64,000 nucleotides of DNA from positions 62,001-126,000 of the forward strand of contig JABJIC010000030.1 in assembly GCA_018661465.1 (NCBI GenBank). The letters are read 5' to 3'. The stretch is from Gammaproteobacteria bacterium (GTDB lineage: Bacteria; Pseudomonadota; Gammaproteobacteria; Pseudomonadales; Pseudohongiellaceae). Made by a program: the position numbers and the translations under genes. Below the pieces are notes generated by a model. It was given only the letters and a program-made list of their open reading frames with translations, made no database searches and was not told the origin of the DNA. Within the stretch, counting starts at the first letter, position 1; every line of letters begins with the position of its first letter. This document shows positions 53,548 through 62,308 of this stretch, one piece after another.

Positions 53548-54696
53548 ATGAAAATAACACGTCGAGGATTTGTAGGAACTATAGGGCTAGGAGCGGCCAC
53601 CAGTCTTTTATCCGGGACATCATTAATAAACAAAGGTGCCAGTGCGCAGACAGTTGCAGATGCAGAATCCGGTGTTTATGACGGCGGCATCATGCAGCTT
53701 AATCAAAATGAAAGCGCGCGAGGTCCCGGACCTAAAACCATGCAGGCAATTCACGCCCACACTACCAAGAGAGTAGGGCGAGGTTATTCACCTGATCATG
53801 TGAATGAACTTCGATCCGCCCTCGCAGATGAATACAGTGTTGGTCGGGAAAACGTGATGATGGCAACTGGTTCATCGCCTATTCTACGTGGTGCTGTACG
53901 GGCTTTTTGCACGGCTGAAAAAGGACTTGTTTCTGCCGGACCGACATATTCAACCTGCGAACAGGTTGCCAGACAGATCGGTGCTGGATTGGAGGTTATT
54001 ACTCTTGATAACTCCATGCATATCGATCTAGATGGCATGGCGAATGCTGCAGTGGGCGCGGGTTTGGTTTATTTTTGTAATCCCAATAACCCAACTGGGA
54101 CAGTGCATGGCCCCGGGGCAGTTGAGGGCTTCGTCAGACGTATTATGAGAGAGTCGCCGGATACCAAAATCCTGATTGATGAGGCCTATATAAATTACGC
54201 TGCAGAAGGAACAATAGAAACGGCGTTACCTCTGGTTCACGAGTTTGAAAATGTCTTCATCAGTCGTTCTTTTTCTAAGGCCCATGCTCTAGCCGGTTTG
54301 AGAATCGGATATGCGCTGGGGCAGGAACAGACCCTGAAAGCCATGACCGATGTCTGGGGCATGGGTGAGGTCAATATGCTGGGTGCTGTAGCCGCATTAA
54401 CAGCCTTACAGGATAAAGAGCATCTTGAATGGGAGCGGGGAGAGAATGCCGAGATAAGGGCGTTTGTTTCCAATTCATTTCGTGAAATGGGATACGAAGT
54501 TACTGAATCCAGTACTAACCATATCTTTGTAAACCTTCGTCAGCCAGCTAGGGATTTCCGCGCTGCCTGTCTAGAGAACAAGATATTGGTAGGCCGGGAT
54601 TTTCCGCCATTTGAGAATACTCACTGCCGGATTTCCATGGGAAGCCGGGAAGAAATGGCTATCGCTGTAGAGGTGTTTAAGAAAGTTTTAGCCTGA
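53548..54696 (+). CDS. Tat-exported histidinol-phosphate aminotransferase-like enzyme
   Basis: The protein has 382 residues. The start MKITRRGFVGTIGLGAATSL is a twin-arginine signal with a likely cleavage near GASA/QT. The body resembles HisC-type class II aminotransferases: QLNQNESARGPGPK, CNPNNPTGTVHG, LIDEAYINYA and PLP-binding Lys244 (SRSFSKAHALAGLRIGY). It lies 38 bases downstream of the other Tat-exported aminotransferase. It is unlikely to be the biosynthetic HisC because it is exported. It is followed by a strong terminator. Confidence 0.9.
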   Translation: MKITRRGFVGTIGLGAATSLLSGTSLINKGASAQTVADAESGVYDGGIMQLNQNESARGPGPKTMQAIHAHTTKRVGRGYSPDHVNELRSALADEYSVGRENVMMATGSSPILRGAVRAFCTAEKGLVSAGPTYSTCEQVARQIGAGLEVITLDNSMHIDLDGMANAAVGAGLVYFCNPNNPTGTVHGPGAVEGFVRRIMRESPDTKILIDEAYINYAAEGTIETALPLVHEFENVFISRSFSKAHALAGLRIGYALGQEQTLKAMTDVWGMGEVNMLGAVAALTALQDKEHLEWERGENAEIRAFVSNSFREMGYEVTESSTNHIFVNLRQPARDFRAACLENKILVGRDFPPFENTHCRISMGSREEMAIAVEVFKKVLA

Positions 54697-54714
54697 GAAT
54701 CAAATAGAACTGCC

Positions 54715-54765
54715 AAGGGGCAGAGCCTATTTCATGTTATGTGAAATGGGCTCTGCCCCTTTCTT
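54715..54765. terminator. Long-stem Rho-independent terminator
   Basis: GGGGCAGAGCC (54717-54727) pairs with GGCTCTGCCCC (54749-54759), and the inner arms ATTTCA and TGAAAT extend the stem toward a short apical loop. A T-rich tail, TTTCTT, follows. It ends the aminotransferase operon, so the decarboxylase gene starting at 54843 probably has its own promoter. Confidence 0.9.
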
Positions 54766-54842
54766 CTTTCCTGTTATTATTCCCGCCTAGTTTTGTTTTA
54801 GAGCTCTGTGAATGAGTTCCAAGTAGAGTTTCGAGACAGAGT

Positions 54843-56255
54843 ATGAGCAAGCAGAAAGATTTTGAAAAAGCCGCTGAACTGGCACTGCAAGAGGCAGTGA
54901 GCTGGAGGTCAGATGGTGTGAAGTTGCCGGCCATTCCCACTGCCAGTAAGGAAGACATGTTAGCTCTGTTTGACGGAGGGCTTCCTGAGACTGGTAATAG
55001 TGGTGAAGCAGTGATCGAACAACTCATCAAGGCGGCTGAGAATGGATTGGTAAACAACACTCACCCAAACTTCTATTCGTGGGTACAGGGCAGTTCACAC
55101 CCAGTTGGAGTGGCGGCTGATATTTTGACTTCTGCATGGGGACAGAATGCCGCTATTTATCAGACTGCTCCCGCTGCAGCCATAGCCGAAGAAGTTGCTG
55201 CAAAGTGGTTGCTTGAATTGCTTGGGCTTCCCAGTTCTTCTTCGCTTGCTTTCGTAACCGGCGCCACTATGGCTAGTTTTATCTGCCTGGCGGCTGCTAG
55301 AAGTGAGGCTCTCAAACGCCATGGTTATGATCTCGAGGAAGAGGGCATGAGTGATGCTCCTGCCATTCATGTCTTCCTCGGAGCTGAAGCCCACGCGACC
55401 ATTTTGTCGGATCTTCGTTATTTGGGCTTCGGTCGAAATAATCTTGTGTTTATAGATGTGGATGATCAAGGACGGATGCTGGCGGACGATTTGCGACAGC
55501 AGATGAAGAATTTCGAGGGCCCCAAAATAGTCATTGCACAAGCGGGCCATATTAACTCCGGGGCCTTTGATCCCTTCAATGAAATTGTAGATATTGCCAG
55601 GAGTCACGACACCTGGGTTCACGTGGATGGAGCATTCGGTCTGTGGGCAAATGTCGTTCCTGAATTGAGCGACCTTTGTGCCGGCATAGAGAAGGCCGAC
55701 TCTTGGACAGTTGATGGTCATAAGTGGTTGCAGGTTCCATATGACTCCGGGTTTGCAATCGTAAAACATCCTGACGCTCACAAGCGGGCAATGGACATTT
55801 CAGCGAGCTATCTTGTCAGGGATGAGAGAGACGGTCGCAACCCAAGTCAATTTAGCCCTGAGCTTTCTCGCAGATCTAGAGGCTTTGTGGTTTGGGCTGT
55901 TTTACAGGCGATGGGCAAGCAAGGTGTTCAAGAGATGGTGGCACGCCACTGCCGCTGCGCGCTTCACTTGCAGAGTCGACTTGCGGAGGTTTCTGGTGTT
56001 CGCATACTCAACGAAGTAAGACTCAACCAGGTAGCCATAGCATTTGGTGAGGGAGCTTCGTCTGAGGAATGTGATCGAATGACTAATGAAGTTATCGATG
56101 AGATAAGATTGGAAAACACAAATTTTGTTCTGGGCGCTCGCTGGAAAGAGCAAGTAATCCTGCGAATTTCCATAATTTCATTGTTCACTGATTTGGAACA
56201 CATCGACAGTTTGGCTGATTCAATAATCAGGGCGTGGGCAAAAGTTGCTCGCTAA
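54843..56255 (+). CDS. PLP-dependent group II decarboxylase family protein
   Basis: The protein has 470 residues. The family is shown by NTHPNFYSWVQGSSHPVG, FVTGATMASFICLAAAR, VHVDGAFGLWA (Asp binding PLP) and PLP-binding Lys294 in VDGHKWLQVPYDSGFA. It resembles aromatic-L-amino-acid/glutamate decarboxylases. There is no signal peptide. The next gene, encoding the selenoprotein, starts 28 bases after its stop, so the two are probably cotranscribed. Confidence 0.92.
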   Translation: MSKQKDFEKAAELALQEAVSWRSDGVKLPAIPTASKEDMLALFDGGLPETGNSGEAVIEQLIKAAENGLVNNTHPNFYSWVQGSSHPVGVAADILTSAWGQNAAIYQTAPAAAIAEEVAAKWLLELLGLPSSSSLAFVTGATMASFICLAAARSEALKRHGYDLEEEGMSDAPAIHVFLGAEAHATILSDLRYLGFGRNNLVFIDVDDQGRMLADDLRQQMKNFEGPKIVIAQAGHINSGAFDPFNEIVDIARSHDTWVHVDGAFGLWANVVPELSDLCAGIEKADSWTVDGHKWLQVPYDSGFAIVKHPDAHKRAMDISASYLVRDERDGRNPSQFSPELSRRSRGFVVWAVLQAMGKQGVQEMVARHCRCALHLQSRLAEVSGVRILNEVRLNQVAIAFGEGASSEECDRMTNEVIDEIRLENTNFVLGARWKEQVILRISIISLFTDLEHIDSLADSIIRAWAKVAR

Positions 56256-56283
56256 GTATTTTTGTAAGTGAATGAGGTTTTAG

Positions 56284-57429
56284 ATGTCAGATAGAGAAGT
56301 AAAGGCTTTGGCGGAGAATGTAGATGCGCCGCAGTTTGAGGTAATGGCGTTCACAATTCCTCCTGAATTGAGTAAGGCAAAGGTTGCCGTAGTTACATCG
56401 GCTTCTTTGCATCACGTAGATCAGGATGATTTTGATCCGGCCGATGAGGGTTTTCGAGTTCTCGACAATAGGAAAAGAGACTTCCAATCCGGTCACTGGA
56501 GTCCGAATTTTGATAGCACAGGTTTCGCGGTTGATTTTAATACAGTGATTCCGCTGGATAGATTGGATGAGCTTGAGCGGGATGGAAAAATAGGAAAGGT
56601 TTCTGATGTTCATCTTTCATATGCCGGGAATCAATTCGATCTCAGCGCCATTCGAATGGACAGTGGGCCGGCGGGTGCAAAATTGCTGAAAGAAGCCGGG
56701 GTCGACGTCGTACTGCTCACCCCGGTCTGACCTCTTTGCACGCGTACCGTGAGTACGCTAGCACATGTATTTGAAGCAGCTGGTTTAGCGACAGTCGCTC
56801 TTGGATCAGTTCGTAAACAAATTGAAAGCACAGCGCCACCCCGTGGTTTGATATGTAACTTTCCCCTAGGTAGACCTCTAGGTAAACCTGACGATGGGGA
56901 ATTTCAACATCGTGTTTTGGCCCACGCTTTTTCTCTTCTTGATTCAAGCGAGCCCGTTCTTGATGAATTTGATGACGCAATCGAAGATGATAGTACTGAA
57001 GTCCTTGCCTGCCCCTTACCGGCCCGCAGCAATGAAAATCTTCATCCGGCAATCGATGAGTTGCGAGGCTTGCGACCCGCCTATGACAGAGGGATATCGA
57101 AATACGGTAATCGAGCTGGCACAGGAAGAGCAATCGGAGTTGATGAACTCGAAGCAGCGATTGAGGCTTTAGTTCGGGTTAGCGAAGGAACTCCCTGGAA
57201 ACAGGCTGGAATTCCAGGCATCCCCTCCCGTGTGGCGCAGGATATTCGAGGCTACTATGAAACGGCCGCACTAGGTTTGAGTGATCATATTCCCGCTGCA
57301 TGGGCTGGTACAAATTGGTTTTTCGACGAAACTGAGAGTGGCAAACTGGTATTGGCGGCACGGGCAGTTATGCGTGACGCTGGAGAAAAGAGACCAATCT
57401 GGTTCTATATGACTCCAGGAGATCGTTAG
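56284..57429 (+). CDS. Selenoprotein of the GrdB/PrdB (glycine/sarcosine/betaine/proline reductase B) family, with in-frame UGA = Sec149
   Basis: Conventional reading gives two ORFs, 56284-56730 and 56749-57429, but they are one frame interrupted by TGA at 56728-56730. Across it the protein reads VVLLTPV-U-PLCTRTVSTLAHV, giving a U-P-L-C redox motif (Sec149, Cys152) and 381 residues in all. The C-terminal part has GLATVALGSVRK, APPRGLICNFPLGRPLGKPD and IWFYMTPGDR, matching the selenoprotein B reductase family. The GTG at 56749 is inside the protein and has no good ribosome site, while ATG 56284 has TGAGG. A SECIS-like hairpin follows the UGA. selO starts 5 bases after the stop. The substrate is unknown; clostridial relatives act in amino-acid reductases, but aerobic homologues are uncharacterised. 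Confidence 0.88.
56731..56763 (+). promoter_or_regulatory. Predicted bacterial SECIS element directing selenocysteine insertion at UGA 56728
   Basis: Directly after the UGA, GCGTAC (56742-56747) pairs perfectly with GTACGC (56753-56758) around the five-base loop CGTGA. TGC (56737-56739) pairs with GCA (56761-56763) below a two-base internal mismatch. The loop begins 17 bases after the UGA and has G as its second base, in line with the published bacterial SECIS consensus as I recall it (short G-containing apical loop about 16-37 bases after UGA). The element lies within coding sequence, as SelB-dependent bacterial elements do. Confidence 0.8.
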
Positions 57430-57434
57430 TCAAA

Positions 57435-58958
57435 ATGATATCTTCGAATAGCTATATTGGTTTGGGTGAACGGTTCTACGAAGAAGAGCAGCCTATTCCT
57501 GTATCAGAACCAGAGCTGTTTCTGTGGAATGATGGTCTTGCTGAACAACTTCAGATATGTGAAATCCTGGGCCTGGACTCTTGCTCCAACCCCGGCTCCA
57601 ACTCCAAGGATTTCTCAGAAAAAGACAGTAAGATTCTAGCCGAATATTTTTCCGGTAATCAGATAGTTCCTGATTCCAGTCCTATAGCTCTCGCCTACGC
57701 AGGTCATCAGTTCGGTCAATTCAATCCGCAGCTGGGAGACGGCAGGGCGCATTTACTCGGAGAAGTTTTAGATCGCGATGGCAAGTATTGGGATCTCCAG
57801 CTCAAAGGCTCAGGCCCTACTTCTTTTTCTCGAGGCGGCGACGGACGTTGCGGTATCGGTCCGGCAATAAGGGAATTTCTGATGAGTGAAGCAATGCATG
57901 CTCTCGGTGTCCCGAGTACGCGTTGCCTCTCAGTGGTAACTACAGGGGAAGCAGTATACCGAGACCGAGTACTACCTGGAGCCGTTGTTAGCCGAATAGC
58001 ATCTAGCCATCTTCGCGTTGGCAGTTTTCAATTCTATGCTGCTCGTGGAGACGTCGAGGCATTACAATTGCTTCGCGATTTTGCTATCGAGAAACATTGT
58101 CCTGAATTTGGGCCAAGCTTTGGTTCAGAGGTAAGAGATGATAAAGAGCGAACGCTTCTGCTTCTGGATTGGGCAATAGAAAAACAGATTCATCTCGTGG
58201 TGGAGTGGATGCGAGTAGGTTTTATACATGGAGTATTGAATACGGACAACACAGCGCTCTCAGGAGAGACTATTGATTTTGGACCCTGCGCAATGATGGG
58301 CGTTTACGATCCGGCGACGGTATATAGCTCGATTGATCATATGGGCAGATATGCTTTCGGCAAACAGCCGAATATTATCCACTGGAATCTTGCAAGATTT
58401 GCTGAGTGTTTACTGCCTTTGATCAAAGAAGATGACAAGCAGTCGGCGGATAAAATCGAATCGATGATTGCCGAGGTGCCAGATAGAATCAGTGAGAAAT
58501 ATAGTTCGATGATGGCGAGCAAGTTTGGCATTGCCGCTCAGGTTTCCAGTGACAGTGATTTACTGAACTCATTGCTGGAACATTTCGCTGTAAATAAGTT
58601 GGACTATACAAATACTTTTAATCTTCTGACTGAATCCTTGAGCTCGGGCTCTGCCCGAGAACAATCAGAAGGTTTGCTGAAACAATTTTTTCCAATCTGG
58701 TGGAGCCGGATTGTAGACCAGGAAATTTCGATGGAACAAGTTCAGGCTCTGATGCGAAAAAATAATCCTGTGGTCATACCAAGAAACCATCATGTTGAAG
58801 CCGCAGTGAAGTCAGCTGAAGAGGCTCTGGACCCAGCGCTTGCAAACAGGATGCTTGAGGTAATGCGAAACCCCTATAGGTCAACAACTAACACAGCTCT
58901 CTATCAAGACCTTCCTGTGGATGGAGATAAGCAGTACCAAACCTTCTGTGGAACTTGA
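57435..58958 (+). CDS. selO: Protein adenylyltransferase SelO (YdiU family)
   Basis: The protein has 507 residues. Diagnostic segments are ALAYAGHQFGQFNPQLGDGRAHLLGE, LQLKGSGPTSFSRGGDGRCGIGPAIREFLMSEAMHALGVP and HGVLNTDNTALSGETIDFGPCAMM, with the inverted-kinase metal-binding residues. SelO is a pseudokinase-fold enzyme that transfers AMP to protein hydroxyls and responds to oxidative stress. Eukaryotic SelO has Sec near its C-terminus; here the last residues are FCGT, so Cys takes that place. It lies 5 bases after the selenoprotein gene and is probably cotranscribed with it. Confidence 0.95.
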   Translation: MISSNSYIGLGERFYEEEQPIPVSEPELFLWNDGLAEQLQICEILGLDSCSNPGSNSKDFSEKDSKILAEYFSGNQIVPDSSPIALAYAGHQFGQFNPQLGDGRAHLLGEVLDRDGKYWDLQLKGSGPTSFSRGGDGRCGIGPAIREFLMSEAMHALGVPSTRCLSVVTTGEAVYRDRVLPGAVVSRIASSHLRVGSFQFYAARGDVEALQLLRDFAIEKHCPEFGPSFGSEVRDDKERTLLLLDWAIEKQIHLVVEWMRVGFIHGVLNTDNTALSGETIDFGPCAMMGVYDPATVYSSIDHMGRYAFGKQPNIIHWNLARFAECLLPLIKEDDKQSADKIESMIAEVPDRISEKYSSMMASKFGIAAQVSSDSDLLNSLLEHFAVNKLDYTNTFNLLTESLSSGSAREQSEGLLKQFFPIWWSRIVDQEISMEQVQALMRKNNPVVIPRNHHVEAAVKSAEEALDPALANRMLEVMRNPYRSTTNTALYQDLPVDGDKQYQTFCGT

Positions 58959-59077
58959 TCAGGCGTTCAGCCTGGTCCATCGATAATCCTGTGATATGTT
59001 GAAAATTGGCGTGTTATAGAGGATATTACGGGAATAGCAGAAGAGAGTAGCAATAGGTAGCAATAGAGAGGTACGCC

Positions 59078-59857
59078 GTGGAATCCTTAGCGAGTAATGG
59101 ACATTCTCATCATCAGCTTAAAGCCGGACTGACTTGTTCAGTTCTATTTCTCTGCCTGTTCTCGATCCAGGTCTCTGGTGCCGAGAGAGCTATCGAAATA
59201 ATCGATGAAATGGAAGCGCTCTATCAGGGCGCGTCCAGCAGTGCCACCATGACCATGATTGTGGAAACCCCTCAATTTGAAAGAACCATGGAAATGGAGG
59301 CTAGTTCGATTGGTACCGAGAAATCCTTCATTCGAATTCTCTCTCCGCGCAAGGATAGAGGAATAGCCACACTCAAGCTAGATATGGAAATGTGGAATTT
59401 CCTGCCCAAGATCAATAGAGTAATTAAAGTGCCTCCATCCATGATGATGGGGTCATGGATGGGCAGCGACTTCACCAATGATGACCTGGTGAAGCAAACC
59501 ACGCTGACCGATGAATATTCCCTTACCCTTGAAGAAACAGATGAGCAGTACGCAATAATTCTCGTACCCAAGGAAGAAACCGTTACTGTTTGGGGAAAGA
59601 TCGATTACATAGTAAATAAGGAATATATGGTTCCTGTAGCTCAGAATTTCTATGACGACAATGGAGAGATAATTCGAAAACTGGAATTCAGTGAATTGAG
59701 AGATTTTTCCGGGAGAATGATCCCATCTCGATTAGAAATGATACCCATGAATAAGGAAGGTAATAAAACAATAATAATCTATGACGAGTTGAAATTTGAT
59801 CCTCCCGAAGTAGATGAGTCCATATTTACGCTTCGGAATCTTAGAAGTCGTTTCTAA
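59078..59857 (+). CDS. Outer-membrane lipoprotein-sorting (LolA-like) protein
   Basis: The protein has 259 residues starting with GTG at 59078. The signal peptide ends VSG/AE. The LolA-like fold is seen in MTMIVETPQFERTMEMEA, IRILSPRKDRGIATLKLDMEMWNFLPKINRVIKVPPSMMMGSWMGSDFTNDDLVK, a pattern of PF17131 proteins. The stop overlaps the next start by one base (TAATG). It would act as the periplasmic carrier of the ABC system that follows. Confidence 0.92.
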   Translation: MESLASNGHSHHQLKAGLTCSVLFLCLFSIQVSGAERAIEIIDEMEALYQGASSSATMTMIVETPQFERTMEMEASSIGTEKSFIRILSPRKDRGIATLKLDMEMWNFLPKINRVIKVPPSMMMGSWMGSDFTNDDLVKQTTLTDEYSLTLEETDEQYAIILVPKEETVTVWGKIDYIVNKEYMVPVAQNFYDDNGEIIRKLEFSELRDFSGRMIPSRLEMIPMNKEGNKTIIIYDELKFDPPEVDESIFTLRNLRSRF

Positions 59858-61077
59858 TGCTTCTACTTAAACTCGCTTTTCGCAACATTTTCAGGCAGCG
59901 GCGCAGATCCTTACTAACAGCTATCAGTATGGCGGGAGGATATATACTGTGTACCTTCAGCTTTTCTCTGAGCGAGGGCAGCTACAATAACGCCATTTCA
60001 TTTTTTACTCTCGACCATACCGGTCATGTTCAGATTCACAAAGAAGACTATCTTCAGCGCCCCAAGATTCATAAAACCATTGATGATCCTGAGCAGCTAA
60101 GCGAAATACTGGATTCAAGAGAAGATATTGCAGCTCATACTTTGAGAGTATTTGCTCCTGGGATTGCCTATTCTGATACTGACAATTCCCCCGCTCAGAT
60201 TATTGGTGTTGATCTCGAAAGGGAACGAACCACCAGTACGCTGGAACAAAAAGTTAGCTCTGGAAGCTATATCGGAAGCGACCTCGATAGTGACGGCTAC
60301 TATTCAGCGATGATTGGTGCAGGGTTAGCCAATAGCCTGAACATAGGTTTGGGTGATGAGTTGATACTGATTTCTCAGGGAGCTGATGGCTCTGTTGCCA
60401 ATGATATTTATATAGTGAATGGAATTATTGGAAATCGAGATTCTCCAGACAGGAATACGGTATTTTTGCCTCTGGTGGCTGCGCAGGAATTTTTGAGCAT
60501 GTATGGCAGAGTGCACGAAGTTTCTATATTGCTCAATGATGAAGGCGATTCTCGTTCAGAAGCCAGCCTATTACAGGAAGAATTGCAGGACCTGTCAGTA
60601 GCTCCCTGGCAGGTGGTAGAGTCAACTTTTTATCAATCAATGCAAACAGATAAACAAGGTAACAATTTCTCCATGGGGGTGATTGTCTTCCTTGTTTTCG
60701 TGGGCGTTCTTAATACAGTGCTGATGTCTGTTCTCGAGCGAACCAGAGAGTTTGGTGTGCTGAAGGCTATAGGAAGCAGGCCGACAAAAATTGCACTAAT
60801 GATTACTCTTGAGACTGGCTTGTTAGCCTCGCTAAGTGTGTTAATGGGGCTTTTGATTTCTCTGCCGCTAATTGGATGGTTCACCGCAGTTGGTTTTGAA
60901 CTCGCGCAACCTATGGATGTTGGGGGCATTGTTATGAGCCATATGACCGGTGAGATGTCTTTTTATGTGTTCGCGATACCGCTGGCATTGATAGTATTGT
61001 TTGCTTTACTAATCAGTATTCCTACTGGTATCAGAGCAGCGAGAATCTCGCCCACAGAAGCGATGCGGAGTACGTAG
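59857..61077 (+). CDS. ABC transporter permease, FtsX/LolE family
   Basis: The protein has 406 residues with four membrane helices: an N-terminal one and three clustered at the C-terminus (about residues 270-400). The start LLLKLAFRNIFRQRRRSLLT and the end TGIRAARISPTEAMRST are typical of the LolCE/MacB permease class. The start and the upstream stop share an A (TAATG), and its own stop overlaps the next GTG start (TAGTG). This tight chaining indicates a fixed stoichiometry. Confidence 0.92.
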   Translation: MLLLKLAFRNIFRQRRRSLLTAISMAGGYILCTFSFSLSEGSYNNAISFFTLDHTGHVQIHKEDYLQRPKIHKTIDDPEQLSEILDSREDIAAHTLRVFAPGIAYSDTDNSPAQIIGVDLERERTTSTLEQKVSSGSYIGSDLDSDGYYSAMIGAGLANSLNIGLGDELILISQGADGSVANDIYIVNGIIGNRDSPDRNTVFLPLVAAQEFLSMYGRVHEVSILLNDEGDSRSEASLLQEELQDLSVAPWQVVESTFYQSMQTDKQGNNFSMGVIVFLVFVGVLNTVLMSVLERTREFGVLKAIGSRPTKIALMITLETGLLASLSVLMGLLISLPLIGWFTAVGFELAQPMDVGGIVMSHMTGEMSFYVFAIPLALIVLFALLISIPTGIRAARISPTEAMRST

Positions 61078-62300
61078 TGCTGACACTTAAACTCGCCTTC
61101 CGCAATTTGTTTCGAAATATCCGTCGAACCATTCTAACGGTCATGTTGATTTCCTTGAGCCTGGCAGCGCTGATCGCTGTAGATGGCATTATGAGGGGCA
61201 TGCTTACACTGATGGTGGAGAATGTTACCAGTACGATATTTGGCGAGGCACAAATACACAGGGTCGGATTTCGGGAAAACATGGATGTAGATATCTATCT
61301 CGAGAACTCCAATGAACTGGAGCAAACGCTTCAACAGGATGCATCCCTGGAATCATATACTCCACGGGTGATGAGCGGCGCAATGATTTCTTCCAGTTAT
61401 AACGTTTCCGCTGGTTTGCTCTATGGAGTTGACGCAGATCGAGAGAGAACAATTAGCAAATTGGCGCAAGCAGTGGTTCGAGGAGAATATCTCAGTGGAG
61501 CAGATAGTGAGTTGCTCATTGGCCATACAATGGCTGATCTGCTTGAGGTAGACCTCGGTGATCGCATTGTGCTGACGCTGTCTGAAGCAGGATCAGGAGA
61601 GTTGGCCCAAGCCCTATACAGAATTTCCGGGATAGTAGATTTCGGTATGCGTGAACTGGATGATAATTTTGTATTTGTGAATATTTCTTCTGCGCGGCAA
61701 ACCTTGGGAATGTCTGATCAGCAGACCCATGAATTCGTACTCAAATTTGTAAACTCTGAAGATGCAGAGAATCCCGATTTGAGCATTTTCCAACAATTAA
61801 ACGATGAAGAGGTCGAAGCCCTGGGTTGGTTGGAGTTAAATGAGCAGCTTGGTTTGATCATCGAGTTATCATCTTTCACTTCCCTAATAGTCGGGCTCAT
61901 TCTTTTCTTTTTGGCATCTCTCGGTGTGATTAACTCCATGTTCATGTCAATATACGAGCGCATCTACGAGTTTGGTGTTATCAAAGCCATTGGCACTCGG
62001 CCAGCTGCTATCAGCCTTCTAATTCTCTTTGAAGCTCTCCTAATAGCGCTAATTAGTTCCATTCTGGGAATTATTTTGGGTTATCTACTTGGTTTGTATA
62101 CTTCGAATTACGGAATCGGTATGGGAGAAATGGAGTTTTCTGGCATAGCCATAAACAACAATATCTTTTCCGAATTCCATATTTCGCAGTTCACTCAGTT
62201 TCCAGTATATGTGGTTCTGCTGACAATTGTGGCTGCGATATATCCTGCCAGATTTGCCGCGAAGATAATCCCCTCTGACGCACTGCAGAGAAGTCTTTAG
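61077..62300 (+). CDS. ABC transporter permease, FtsX/LolE family (second subunit)
   Basis: The protein has 407 residues starting at GTG 61077 within the previous TAG stop. It has the same topology as the preceding permease: LTLKLAFRNLFRNIRRTILT at the start, a large periplasmic domain, and three C-terminal helices ending ARFAAKIIPSDALQRSL. The two permeases look like a heterodimer in the LolC/LolE manner. The ATPase gene follows after 8 bases. Confidence 0.92.
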   Translation: MLTLKLAFRNLFRNIRRTILTVMLISLSLAALIAVDGIMRGMLTLMVENVTSTIFGEAQIHRVGFRENMDVDIYLENSNELEQTLQQDASLESYTPRVMSGAMISSSYNVSAGLLYGVDADRERTISKLAQAVVRGEYLSGADSELLIGHTMADLLEVDLGDRIVLTLSEAGSGELAQALYRISGIVDFGMRELDDNFVFVNISSARQTLGMSDQQTHEFVLKFVNSEDAENPDLSIFQQLNDEEVEALGWLELNEQLGLIIELSSFTSLIVGLILFFLASLGVINSMFMSIYERIYEFGVIKAIGTRPAAISLLILFEALLIALISSILGIILGYLLGLYTSNYGIGMGEMEFSGIAINNNIFSEFHISQFTQFPVYVVLLTIVAAIYPARFAAKIIPSDALQRSL

Positions 62301-62308
62301 GAGTTAGT

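Noticed and set aside
55095-55781. Long minus-strand frame (228 codons) inside the decarboxylase gene
   Set aside because: The plus-strand product has all PLP-enzyme motifs, while the antisense product resembles nothing and lacks a ribosome site.
56749-57429. The second half of the selenoprotein as an independent GTG-started gene
   Set aside because: The sequence is in the same frame as the first half, lacks a ribosome site, and begins inside a conserved motif spanning the UGA.
56284-57429. A nonsense-mutated pseudogene instead of a selenoprotein
   Set aside because: There is only one stop and it is UGA. It falls exactly at the U-x-x-C redox position, a SECIS-like hairpin follows, and the downstream half keeps the family motifs. 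Loss of sel genes elsewhere in the genome would revive this option.
58956-58977. Hairpin GATCAGGC/GCCTGGTC at the selO stop as a second SECIS (Sec at the end of SelO)
   Set aside because: The stem begins inside the UGA itself, too close for a SECIS, and the family's redox position already holds Cys (FCGT). It lacks a T run, so it is not a clear terminator either.
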